This document shows, piece by piece, positions 1-4,545 of a stretch of 5,864 bases of DNA. The number at the start of each line of letters is the position of its first letter. Within the stretch, counting starts at the first letter, position 1. The notes under the pieces were generated by a model. That model made no database searches. It saw only the letters and a list, made by a program, of their open reading frames with translations, and was not told the DNA's origin. Source of the stretch: Campylobacterales bacterium (GTDB taxonomy: Bacteria > Campylobacterota_A > Desulfurellia > JAADFJ01); assembly GCA_027080125.1 (NCBI GenBank), contig JALWSW010000119.1:1-5864 (forward strand). The letters run 5' to 3'. A program made the position numbers and the translations under genes.

Positions 1-127
1 GGGAGCAAAAATGGGAACAGCTGCCGGCTGAAGAACAAGAAAAATATCTCGCAGCCGTGAAGGAAAAGAGCGCAACAGCGCGGACGCACGAGAATATTGC
101 AAAGCAGCTCGCTATTGCTTTGTTTAT
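1..127 (+). repeat. Terminal direct repeat, left copy
   Basis: These 127 bases are identical to 5621-5747. The copies diverge at base 128 (G here, C at 5748). The length matches a common largest de Bruijn k-mer, so this is most likely assembly overlap of a circular molecule rather than a biological duplication. Confidence 0.93.
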
Positions 128-158
128 GCAGGAAAATTATCAATCAAACAATCTATAA
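1..158 (+). CDS. Rep_3 initiator, native C-terminal end (partial)
   Basis: This is the 3' end of the replication initiator gene, cut by the contig start. The reading frame runs from base 3 to a TAA at 156-158. Its first 127 bases are identical to 5621-5747, so on a closed circle it joins the gene that starts at 4546. The joined protein would be 410 residues and end ALFMQENYQSNNL. The fragment encodes the glutamate- and lysine-rich C-terminal extension (WEQLPAEEQEKY and onward), downstream of the two winged-helix domains. The copy at the other end of the window diverges at residue 401 because an insertion sequence follows it, so this fragment shows the uninterrupted tail. It lacks its own start codon and is not a separate gene. 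The assignment rests on sequence identity and is strong; that the molecule is circular is an inference from the repeat. Confidence 0.88.
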   Translation, partial: EQKWEQLPAEEQEKYLAAVKEKSATARTHENIAKQLAIALFMQENYQSNNL

Positions 159-240
159 TAGTATAATTATATCCGATAAAACTAACGATTTAAGGGCATT
201 TTAAGCCGGATTTAGCTATTTTCTGATACGATTATGTTCG

Positions 241-264
241 TTTTCATATAATTTTTCATATAAT
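241..264. repeat. Two tandem copies of TTTTCATATAAT
   Basis: The 12-mer TTTTCATATAAT occurs at 241-252 and again, without a gap, at 253-264. It lies in the A+T-rich spacer. The function is unknown; it could be simple slippage in low-complexity DNA. Confidence 0.7.
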
Positions 265-280
265 TATCTTTTTGATAAAA

Positions 281-311
281 ATTAACTCTGCAGCAGCTCA
301 AAACGGTTAAT
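281..311. terminator. Possible weak bidirectional terminator
   Basis: ATTAAC at 281-286 pairs with GTTAAT at 306-311 around a 19-base loop. A run of A precedes it and ATTTTT follows it, so either strand gives a weak stem followed by a U-rich tract. It sits between the convergent rep and DUF2283 genes, where a shared terminator is expected. The stem is short and A+T-rich, so the call is tentative. Confidence 0.28.
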
Positions 312-318
312 ATTTTTA

Positions 319-522
319 CTATGCCACAGCTTCAACAAGTTTGTTTATATTGGAGAACTCAATCGGCTGTTTGCTTGCGTTAAGGACTTCTATTCCGACA
401 ACTCTGCCATCTTCTGTATAATCTACAACAATGCCTTCGGATACCTCTTCACTTTCAAATGTCTTTTCGTCCAATATTCCTATGTATAAGGCGTCCACCT
501 CGGAGTCATATCTCATCTTCAT
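319..522 (-). CDS. DUF2283 family protein, putative antitoxin partner
   Basis: This 67-residue protein matches the DUF2283 pattern. It opens with YDSEVDALYI (residues 5-14), followed by an acidic stretch and then VDYTEDGRVVGIEVLNASK (33-51). The family is small, cytoplasmic and often encoded beside DUF4258 proteins, where a toxin-antitoxin role has been suggested; its biochemical activity is not established. The start codon overlaps the stop of the upstream DUF4258 gene by 4 bases (ATGA), and an AGGAGG site lies at 531-536, 8 bases before the ATG, inside the DUF4258 coding sequence. This means translational coupling and near-equal synthesis of the two proteins. It is the last gene of the RHH-DUF4258-DUF2283 operon. 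Family assignment is confident; the antitoxin role is inference from gene order. Confidence 0.85.
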   Translation of the reverse strand: MKMRYDSEVDALYIGILDEKTFESEEVSEGIVVDYTEDGRVVGIEVLNASKQPIEFSNINKLVEAVA

Positions 523-767
523 AGTTTAAACCTCCTATCAAAGAAAGCGGTTACTATCTTTTTTGTTTTGGGATCAACGACTGTTCTTAAAAATCTGCCG
601 TCAAATTCCGGTATTCTTTTCCAGAACCTTATTTCGCTTTCCGATACCTCTTTTGTAAAATCCGGATCAGAAATAGCGCTTTCTATCCATTCAAGCCTGA
701 TATTGCTTCTTTCCCGGTCTAAGATAGTAAGCAAATGAGCGCTTAGTTTGAGATCAGCTATTTTCAT
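519..767 (-). CDS. DUF4258 family protein, putative toxin
   Basis: This 82-residue protein resembles DUF4258. It has an N-terminal LSAHLLTILDRER segment (residues 8-20), with the His and Arg residues typical of the family, then WIESAISDP, a charged middle, and a C-terminal strand region GRFLRTVVDPKTKKIVTAFFD. Members are small alpha-beta proteins often paired with DUF2283 or helix-turn-helix proteins, and some are predicted mRNA interferase-like toxins; catalysis is not shown here. An ATG at 767 was chosen; a TTG immediately upstream at 770 would add one residue. It starts 5 bases after the stop of the RHH gene and overlaps DUF2283 by 4 bases, so all three are one transcription unit. The ribosome site is weak (AGG at 776-778), which suggests coupling to the RHH gene. 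Confidence 0.82.
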   Translation of the reverse strand: MKIADLKLSAHLLTILDRERSNIRLEWIESAISDPDFTKEVSESEIRFWKRIPEFDGRFLRTVVDPKTKKIVTAFFDRRFKL

Positions 768-772
768 CAATC

Positions 773-1087
773 TTACCTGATGCCGAACAGTTTTGCAAAA
801 AAGCCCCGCTTTTTGTGTCTTAGCTCATTAATTAGGTCGTCTTTTGTTTGAATTACTCGATCTTTTTCACTTATAAGCGCCTTCGTAGCACTTAACATCA
901 TTTGCAGCTGCTCGTTTTGCTTATTCAATAACTCGATCTGCTGGTGTGTCTTCTTGTTATCAGCATCAAAATCATTGATTGCTTGAGCAATAATATCTGT
1001 TTTGCTCTTGCCGGTTTTTTTAGCAAGCTGATCAAGCTTCATTAACAACTCATCATCGACCCTGATATTTATTTGCTTTTTAGTCAA
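773..1087 (-). CDS. Ribbon-helix-helix regulator with coiled coil and aromatic tail
   Basis: This is a 104-residue protein from a TTG start. That start is chosen because AAGGAGG lies 5 bases upstream; a longer reading from 1129 would run through the operator repeats and has no better ribosome site. Residues 4-40 form a ribbon-helix-helix (CopG/Arc-type) DNA-binding fold: strand KQINIRV, helix DDELLMKLDQLAKKT, turn GKS, helix KTDIIAQAINDF. Residues about 45-90 are glutamine-, lysine- and glutamate-rich and look like a coiled coil. The C-terminus, KKRGFFAKLFGIR, is a short basic-aromatic tail like those of many small plasmid-encoded regulators. It probably dimerises, binds the repeats at its promoter and represses the operon it heads. 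It could instead act as the antitoxin to DUF4258, or in copy or partition control. Fold assignment is strong; the specific role is inferred. Confidence 0.85.
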   Translation of the reverse strand: MTKKQINIRVDDELLMKLDQLAKKTGKSKTDIIAQAINDFDADNKKTHQQIELLNKQNEQLQMMLSATKALISEKDRVIQTKDDLINELRHKKRGFFAKLFGIR

Positions 1088-1099
1088 ACTATCCTCCTT

Positions 1100-1148
1100 G
1101 TATAGCATTGTATAGCAAATGTATAGCAAATCGTATAGATTTGTATAG
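1100..1148 (-). promoter_or_regulatory. Five phased GTATAG repeats, candidate RHH operator and promoter
   Basis: GTATAG occurs at 1100-1105, 1110-1115, 1121-1126, 1133-1138 and 1143-1148, all in the same orientation, with starts 10, 11, 12 and 10 bases apart. This is about one helical turn, so all copies face the same side of the DNA. RHH proteins typically bind such short repeats cooperatively. On the minus strand the repeats read as TGCTATACA-type extended -10 elements, so promoter and operator probably overlap. They end just upstream of the ribosome site and TTG start of the RHH gene, which suggests autorepression. Confidence 0.68.
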
Positions 1149-1169
1149 TCAATCCTGAAAAAAGCTATA

Positions 1170-2108
1170 TCAGGTCAAATAATGCAGCGTGATATCAGCG
1201 CGCGCATGCCCAAGCGCGGAGGAAGTATCGTAAAGTGCTGCGGTCGTGGATCCGGTTTGCTCTGCCGCTTCCTGGAAATGCTCTTGGGCATAATTCCACC
1301 GAAGTCCGTGTGTTGCCTTGCCATCGTATTCCTCGCCTGCTTCGGTTGCGGCATTTTTTAATTCTGTGCGGTAAGAGTTTTGATTGTAACTAAAGGTGTG
1401 ATCCGGACTGGTTTCAATTTTTTCCTTTAGCTCTGTGTACAGATCGGTCGGAAGCGAGACTTCTCGGATTTTTCCACCTTTGCCTGCAATTTCTATTGTG
1501 TTGTTGCCTTGTAGTTGATCAGCTTTTATTTGCGTCTCTTTTATTCTTAATCCGCCCTGATATTGCAAACGCGCAACAAGTTTGCTCGTGCCTTGCAGGT
1601 TTGAGATTATTTTTTCCGGATCCTTGTATGCCCGGGAGCGGTCAAAACGAGCAAGGGTTTCGTGGGCGATAGTGCGCGCGGATTGGATTGCATCCTTAAA
1701 GTCATATTCGTTGTGCCGGTCAAATTTTTCCGAATACATATTCAGAGCGACCTCTAATTTCTCCAAAGCAGCAGCGTACTGCATGAAAGTTGCGTGGCTT
1801 ATATTCTCTGAAATTTTTGACTGCAAAAACGATTGGATTGCAGCAGGTGTGAGCTTTTCTATATCCCTGATTCCAAAACTTTCTCGCGCATAAACAAGGG
1901 CATGTCGCCAAACATCGCGGTACGCATCCGCGGTCGCATAGCTGTGTATGCCGATCCTTTTTCCAATTTCGTGCCAAGTTGCGCTTCGGGAGCCGGCAGC
2001 GATAGACTCTCGCGCAGCTGCTTTTGCAGCGTGCTTGGAGTGTCCGATCCGGTCAATGCCGGACTTGGAAAAAATTTCGTGAACCTGATAAACCGGCGAT
2101 CCGCGCAA
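1170..2108 (-). CDS. Tyrosine recombinase/integrase
   Basis: This 312-residue site-specific recombinase has a complete catalytic set: Arg188 (in QGGLRIKE), Lys210 (in GKGGKIREVSL), His267 and Arg270 (in HGLR), His301 (in LGHARAD) and the nucleophile Tyr310, two residues before the end. His-to-Tyr spacing is 9 residues, as in XerD. Residues about 45-150 are helical and correspond to the SAM-like core-binding domain; 160-312 is the catalytic domain. The extra segment of integron integrases is not apparent. The start is a TTG at 2108 with AGGAGG at 2115-2120, 6 bases upstream. The gene looks richer in G+C than its neighbours, suggesting separate acquisition. A consensus promoter lies 245 bases upstream, leaving a long leader. 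It may resolve plasmid multimers, integrate the plasmid, or invert or capture DNA; its site is not proven. It ends 82 bp before the RHH start and might be co-transcribed with that operon. Confidence 0.93.
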   Translation of the reverse strand: MRGSPVYQVHEIFSKSGIDRIGHSKHAAKAAARESIAAGSRSATWHEIGKRIGIHSYATADAYRDVWRHALVYARESFGIRDIEKLTPAAIQSFLQSKISENISHATFMQYAAALEKLEVALNMYSEKFDRHNEYDFKDAIQSARTIAHETLARFDRSRAYKDPEKIISNLQGTSKLVARLQYQGGLRIKETQIKADQLQGNNTIEIAGKGGKIREVSLPTDLYTELKEKIETSPDHTFSYNQNSYRTELKNAATEAGEEYDGKATHGLRWNYAQEHFQEAAEQTGSTTAALYDTSSALGHARADITLHYLT

Positions 2109-2345
2109 TAGTATCCTCCTGTATATTTCTTAATTCTTCCTCGCAAAATTCTTGAACACCTTGAACACCATGCTTCAAGAGGAAGCGGACCCCTCATTTG
2201 CTTACCGCTGTTGCGCGTAAGACCGGCCGAGATGCCATCGATTGCTTCTTTCTTGCTCTTCTCCTGGCAAGAATGGGAATCGAGAAGCCCAACGCCGGAC
2301 CCGGCAGGTTGCGCAAATCGTGCGCAGATACACAAAAATATCAAT
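2109..2345 (-). promoter_or_regulatory. Long structured leader of the recombinase gene
   Basis: About 237 bases separate the predicted transcription start (near 2345) from the TTG start of the recombinase. The minus strand can form several small hairpins: TGCGCA-CGATT-TGCGCA, GCCG-GGTC-CGGC and GCTTC-CTCTT-GAAGC. It also has an open frame in a different phase with a CSRC...YYC pattern. It may regulate recombinase expression, carry the recombination site, or be a relic of another gene. No known riboswitch class is recognised. Confidence 0.4.
2151..2179. repeat. CTTGAACAC tandem repeat with inverted TTCAAG arm
   Basis: CTTGAACAC is repeated at 2151-2159 and 2160-2168, and TTCAAG at 2174-2179 is the inverse of CTTGAA at 2160-2165 with 8 bases between. 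Short inverted arms around a 6-8 bp centre next to a tyrosine recombinase gene resemble a recombinase core site, but the arms are only 6 bp, so this is a candidate only. Confidence 0.35.
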
Positions 2346-2351
2346 GCCCAT

Positions 2352-2379
2352 ATTATAGTATGTCCTCTTGTTTTGTCAA
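2352..2379 (-). promoter_or_regulatory. Sigma70-type promoter for the recombinase
   Basis: On the minus strand a perfect TTGACA (-35, 2374-2379) is followed after 16 bases by a perfect TATAAT (-10, 2352-2357). Transcription would start near 2345 and run toward the recombinase gene. No other minus-strand gene starts in between. Confidence 0.78.
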
Positions 2380-2395
2380 GGGTTTTTCTTTATTT

Positions 2396-2450
2396 TCTCC
2401 GCTTTAGTGTGCGTTTTTTCCTTCCGTCAAAACGCACACTAAAGCGGAGA
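2396..2450. repeat. Perfect 22-bp inverted repeat with 11-base loop
   Basis: Bases 2396-2417 are the exact reverse complement of 2429-2450. The arms begin TCTCCGCTTTAG and end GTGCGTTTT; the 11 bases between are TTCCTTCCGTC. The structure lies upstream of both divergent promoters (-35 boxes at 2374-2379 and 2486-2491), so it is not placed to terminate either operon. Possible roles are an oriT-like hairpin, a single-strand initiation site, a recombinase or regulator binding site, or an insulating cruciform. The repeat itself is certain; the role is unknown. Confidence 0.9.
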
Positions 2451-2485
2451 GAGTCTGTTGCTATAATTAAGTTTATCTATCATCC

Positions 2486-2513
2486 TTGACAAGTTAAAGT
2501 TATTGCTTATAAT
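2486..2513 (+). promoter_or_regulatory. Sigma70-type promoter for the lipoprotein operon
   Basis: A perfect TTGACA (-35, 2486-2491) is followed after 16 bases by a perfect TATAAT (-10, 2508-2513). The first gene of the plus-strand operon starts 48 bases downstream at 2561. The leader contains overlapping GATTATCG/GATTATAG repeats at 2523-2537 and ATGAT/ATCAT ends that could be an operator. Confidence 0.78.
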
Positions 2514-2560
2514 TATGTTAATGATTATCGATTATAGTTATCATATGTATGGAGGCAAGC

Positions 2561-2992
2561 ATGGATGAGGAAAGTCGGTTGTTTAAAAAATTTGCAAATT
2601 TTTCGGCGGCGGCAAAAAGAGATGTAGTTGCCGCAGCGCTGGAAATAACAAATGCGGAAGCGGACAATGTAATACGCAAAATAGTTGCCCGCCTGCAATA
2701 TGAAGAGTCCCTCAAAAATTACGTCGCATCCAAGACAGAGATCAGCCTTAAGCTGGCTCAGGAAATCGACAAGATAAAAATGCGGAAGTTTGGCAAAAAG
2801 AAAAAGTCATCGAAGAAAAGAAAAAAAATACTCTTGCATACCCAAGAAATAAAGCAACTACGAGAAAACAAAGCCAGTTGGAAAGATATATCGACATATC
2901 TCAAGAAGAATTATCATATCTCTGCAAGTTGGGTTTGGGTCCGGAATGCTTATGTTTCGCTGCAAAATTCAATCTCAAATGAAAAAGATTAG
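2561..2992 (+). CDS. Basic helix-turn-helix protein, possibly relaxosome-accessory-like
   Basis: This 143-residue protein starts at the ATG preceded by GGAGG at 2551-2555; an in-frame ATG at 2549 overlaps that ribosome site and is less likely. Residues 1-70 are predicted helical (FKKFANFSAAAKRDVVAAALEI and onward). Residues 72-89 are a very basic linker rich in lysine (MRKFGKKKKSSKKRKK). Residues 95-130 (EIKQLRENKASWKDISTYLK, then ISASWVWVRNAY) have the layout of a helix-turn-helix, with the SWKDI-x-YL turn common in plasmid and recombinase DNA-binding proteins. The arrangement recalls small TraK-like oriT-binding proteins, but I cannot assign a family. It is the first gene of a three-gene operon, 110 bp from the large inverted repeat, which may be its target. 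It overlaps the lipoprotein gene by 14 bases. DNA binding is likely; a role in mobilisation or autoregulation is speculation. Confidence 0.75.
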   Translation: MDEESRLFKKFANFSAAAKRDVVAAALEITNAEADNVIRKIVARLQYEESLKNYVASKTEISLKLAQEIDKIKMRKFGKKKKSSKKRKKILLHTQEIKQLRENKASWKDISTYLKKNYHISASWVWVRNAYVSLQNSISNEKD

Positions 2993-3698
2993 TCTTCTTG
3001 TAGTTTTAATTTTACTTACCGGTCTTGCCGGTTGCGGCGGCAGCGATAATAACAACATGGGAGCAGGAAGAACAGAAAATAATCTAGATACAACAGTTTT
3101 AAGCGTTGCAAAACAAGTAAGACAAGAATGTATCAAGATTAAGAAAAAAGAAGACAGACAAATAAAGCGAATATTAAATATGATCGATGAGGCACAACAA
3201 GAAAACAAAGAATTAAGAATTATGTTAATGAAAAAATATGCAGCTGCAGAGATTGCAGCTGTTATGATCGTAGCAGGTATAGTGTTATTCTTTGTTCTTT
3301 CCGCTGCTCTAAAAAGAAAAAAAAGAAAAATAGAAAATAAGCAAAATGAGATCGAAAATAAGATCGCTAAACAGTTAAGGCAGAATGAAAAAATATTGCA
3401 GGAAATCGAAAGAAAAGGAGATGAGATAGATAAAAAAATTGAGGAAGTAAGCCTAATTGAGACTCGAACCGAAGCTCGGAATTGGGAAGCACAACAAAAA
3501 ATACAACAAACAAAAACTGAAAACGAAAAATTAAAAAATGATATAAAAACATTGCTTAATTACATAACCAATAAAAACAATAAAATAAAGTATCTGATAA
3601 ACAAGGCATACCAGGGAAATCCAGAAAAAATTCACAAAAAAATACACAAATACAAAAAAGAATATCAAGAAATCATGAGGAGGATAAATGGAGAATAA
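2979..3698 (+). CDS. Inner-membrane lipoprotein with TM segment and cytoplasmic coiled coil
   Basis: This 239-residue protein is read from the ATG at 2979 because it then begins with a clean lipoprotein signal: MKK, hydrophobic ISLLVVLILLTG, lipobox LAGC with Cys19. The in-frame ATG at 2946 would bury this signal. Residues 20-85 are polar and predicted periplasmic. Residues 88-111 (AAAEIAAVMIVAGIVLFFVL and following) form a transmembrane helix followed by KRKKRK, a strong cytoplasmic-side signal. Residues 115-235 are lysine-, glutamate- and asparagine-rich with heptad-like spacing, so a long cytoplasmic coiled coil is likely. The lipid and the helix together would hold it in the inner membrane. 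No ribosome site is visible before 2979; the 14-base overlap suggests translation coupled to the upstream gene. Function is unknown: surface or entry exclusion, envelope sensing, phage defence, or membrane anchoring of its operon partners are possible. Confidence 0.8.
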   Translation: MKKISLLVVLILLTGLAGCGGSDNNNMGAGRTENNLDTTVLSVAKQVRQECIKIKKKEDRQIKRILNMIDEAQQENKELRIMLMKKYAAAEIAAVMIVAGIVLFFVLSAALKRKKRKIENKQNEIENKIAKQLRQNEKILQEIERKGDEIDKKIEEVSLIETRTEARNWEAQQKIQQTKTENEKLKNDIKTLLNYITNKNNKIKYLINKAYQGNPEKIHKKIHKYKKEYQEIMRRINGE

Positions 3699-4071
3699 GA
3701 TTAACATAGATGAAAAAACTGATTTGGGGGGCATAGACATATACCTTAAACAAGATAAGTGGATTAAAAATACAAACAAATATTCAACCGTATATATCGT
3801 TTTTTATGGCGAGATCTTTCAGTCAACTGAAATCATTATGCTGCAACGTTTATTGCAGTCGTTTTGTTCAAACAGAATGATAGAGAACAAAAGATACAAA
3901 ATAACCGATCGTGTGTATGCTCAAATCGTTAAAAAACACGACTATATGCTTGCCTTGCGCAATAGAAATGGCGAAGAAATAACAGTAATGGATAAAGTTT
4001 ACGCTTTATATTGGAGTGCTATAATACAAGCGATATTGCAGAAGTTTCCGATTTTTATTCATAAACCATAA
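3688..4071 (+). CDS. Hypothetical protein, third gene of lipoprotein operon
   Basis: I do not recognise this 127-residue protein. It starts at an ATG with AGGAGG at 3678-3683, 4 bases upstream, and overlaps the lipoprotein gene by 11 bases, so it is a real, translationally linked member of the operon. It has no signal peptide. Visible parts are a charged N-terminus (MENKINIDEKTD), a strand-like KYSTVYIVFYGEIF (residues 31-44), a helix around IIMLQRLLQSF, a lysine/arginine-rich centre, and a hydrophobic C-terminal segment (VYALYWSAIIQAILQKFPIF, 104-123) that may be a membrane-associated or buried helix. The composition is A+T-rich like the preceding gene. It could work with the lipoprotein's cytoplasmic coiled coil. 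It is followed by about 470 bp without a gene. Confidence 0.72.
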   Translation: MENKINIDEKTDLGGIDIYLKQDKWIKNTNKYSTVYIVFYGEIFQSTEIIMLQRLLQSFCSNRMIENKRYKITDRVYAQIVKKHDYMLALRNRNGEEITVMDKVYALYWSAIIQAILQKFPIFIHKP

Positions 4072-4166
4072 GCATTCAGAGAGAGTTTTTTATAAATTTT
4101 TGGTATTTTTTTAGTATCTGTTTATTGTAGTTCAGTTTTCTTTTATTGTTTTTTCGTTAAGGGTGA

Positions 4167-4240
4167 GCGCTGTGCGCGAGGGCGGAGCCCTGCCCTTGCC
4201 TGAAGGGCAAGGGTTCTTCCGCGATAGCGGTCTTTTCTTG
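4167..4240 (+). terminator. G+C-rich hairpin cluster, possible terminator of the lipoprotein operon
   Basis: Four stems follow one another: GCGC-TGT-GCGC (4167-4177), GGGC-GGA-GCCC (4180-4190), CCCTTGCC-TGAAG-GGCAAGGG (4193-4213) and CCGC-GATA-GCGG (4219-4230). The last is followed by TCTTTTCTT. The cluster stands out as G+C-rich between A+T-rich flanks. It could stop transcription from the upstream operon before it enters the origin, or be a structured RNA or single-strand initiation element. Stems are certain as sequence; the role is inferred. Confidence 0.5.
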
Positions 4241-4248
4241 TATGAATT

Positions 4249-4328
4249 AACACACACACGCTCTTTGTTTGTGCTCCGGTTCATTTTCCGGGTCCCCCTG
4301 CGCGAGTGCTTAGAGTGCAGTGTGTGTT
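4249..4328. repeat. Long-range inverted repeat AACACACAC / GTGTGTGTT
   Basis: AACACACAC at 4249-4257 is the exact reverse complement of GTGTGTGTT at 4320-4328, with 62 bases between. The arms are simple CA/GT sequence, so pairing could be fortuitous, but the position beside the origin makes it worth recording. Confidence 0.45.
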
Positions 4329-4330
4329 TT

Positions 4331-4353
4331 CTTTGTATCTTTGTATCTTTGTT
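4331..4353 (+). repeat. Tandem 8-bp CTTTGTAT repeats near the origin
   Basis: CTTTGTAT occurs at 4331-4338 and 4339-4346, followed by the partial copy CTTTGTT at 4347-4353. Short A+T-rich tandem repeats beside iterons often mark the DNA-unwinding element, which is a plausible but unproven role here. Confidence 0.55.
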
Positions 4354-4392
4354 CAGAGAAAAAGTCTATATATATCAACGAATGTTGAGATT

Positions 4393-4485
4393 AACTATAA
4401 CACTTTCAGGGTGAACTATAACACTTTCAGGGTGAACTATAACACTTTCAGGGTGAACTATAACACTTTCAGGGTGAACTATAAC
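4393..4485 (+). repeat. Iteron array, plasmid origin of replication
   Basis: The core AACTATAAC starts at 4393, 4414, 4435, 4456 and 4477, exactly 21 bp apart. Units one to four carry the full repeat (core, then ACTTTCAGGGTG); the fifth stops after the core. Direct repeats of about 20 bp immediately upstream of a Rep_3 gene are the classic iterons bound by the initiator, so this is very probably the replication origin. The last core lies 5 bp before the rep -35 box, so Rep binding would also repress its own promoter. The 21-bp period keeps Rep sites on one face of the DNA. No convincing DnaA box was found beside it. Confidence 0.94.
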
Positions 4486-4490
4486 AAAAC

Positions 4491-4518
4491 TTGACTTTTG
4501 TTGATTAAAAATTATCAT
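4491..4518 (+). promoter_or_regulatory. rep promoter
   Basis: TTGACT (4491-4496) is followed after 16 bases by TATCAT (4513-4518), one mismatch from consensus in each box. It directly follows the iterons and precedes the rep ribosome site (AAAGGAGG, 4534-4541). The same 16-base spacing occurs in the other two promoters of this plasmid. Confidence 0.62.
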
Positions 4519-4545
4519 AATATAAAATTGCATAAAGGAGGAATC

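Larger units (their letters stand above)
159..318. other. A+T-rich spacer between convergent rep and RHH/DUF operon
   Basis: This 160-bp intergenic stretch separates the native end of rep from the stop of the minus-strand DUF2283 gene. It holds no convincing ORF. Its visible contents are a tandem 12-bp repeat and a weak hairpin flanked by A and T runs, both listed separately. Confidence 0.6.
4072..4392. other. Non-coding region between lipoprotein operon and iterons
   Basis: No credible gene is seen. The first 90 bases are T-rich with several T runs. A G+C-rich hairpin cluster (4167-4230), a long-range inverted repeat and short tandem repeats follow. An A+T-rich stretch (TCTATATATATCAACG, about 4365-4380) lies immediately before the iterons and could be the strand-opening region of the origin. 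Open frames here have no ribosome sites and run into the iterons. Confidence 0.6.

Noticed and set aside
1088..1129. N-terminal extension of the RHH protein (MLYICYTMLYKEDS)
   Set aside because: These codons are the translated GTATAG operator repeats; the TTG at 1087 has an ideal ribosome site.
1582..2111. Plus-strand frames opposite the recombinase
   Set aside because: The minus-strand recombinase has a full catalytic set and a strong ribosome site; these are shadows.
2396..2450. Inverted repeat as a transcription terminator
   Set aside because: It lies upstream of both divergent promoters, so no known gene transcript runs into it, and no clean T tract follows either arm.
2396..2450. Inverted repeat as an integron attC site
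   Set aside because: The arms are perfect, and the RYYYAAC/GTTRRRY core motifs are absent; the recombinase also lacks the extra integron-integrase segment.
4163..4414. Plus-strand 83-codon frame over the hairpin cluster
   Set aside because: No ribosome site, low-complexity content, and it spans hairpins and the first iteron; better explained as non-coding origin DNA.
4306..4494. Open frame of 62 codons through the iterons with a repeated VNYNTFR peptide
   Set aside because: The 21-bp iteron period is a multiple of three and keeps the frame open. There is no ribosome site, and the last codons fall in the rep promoter.
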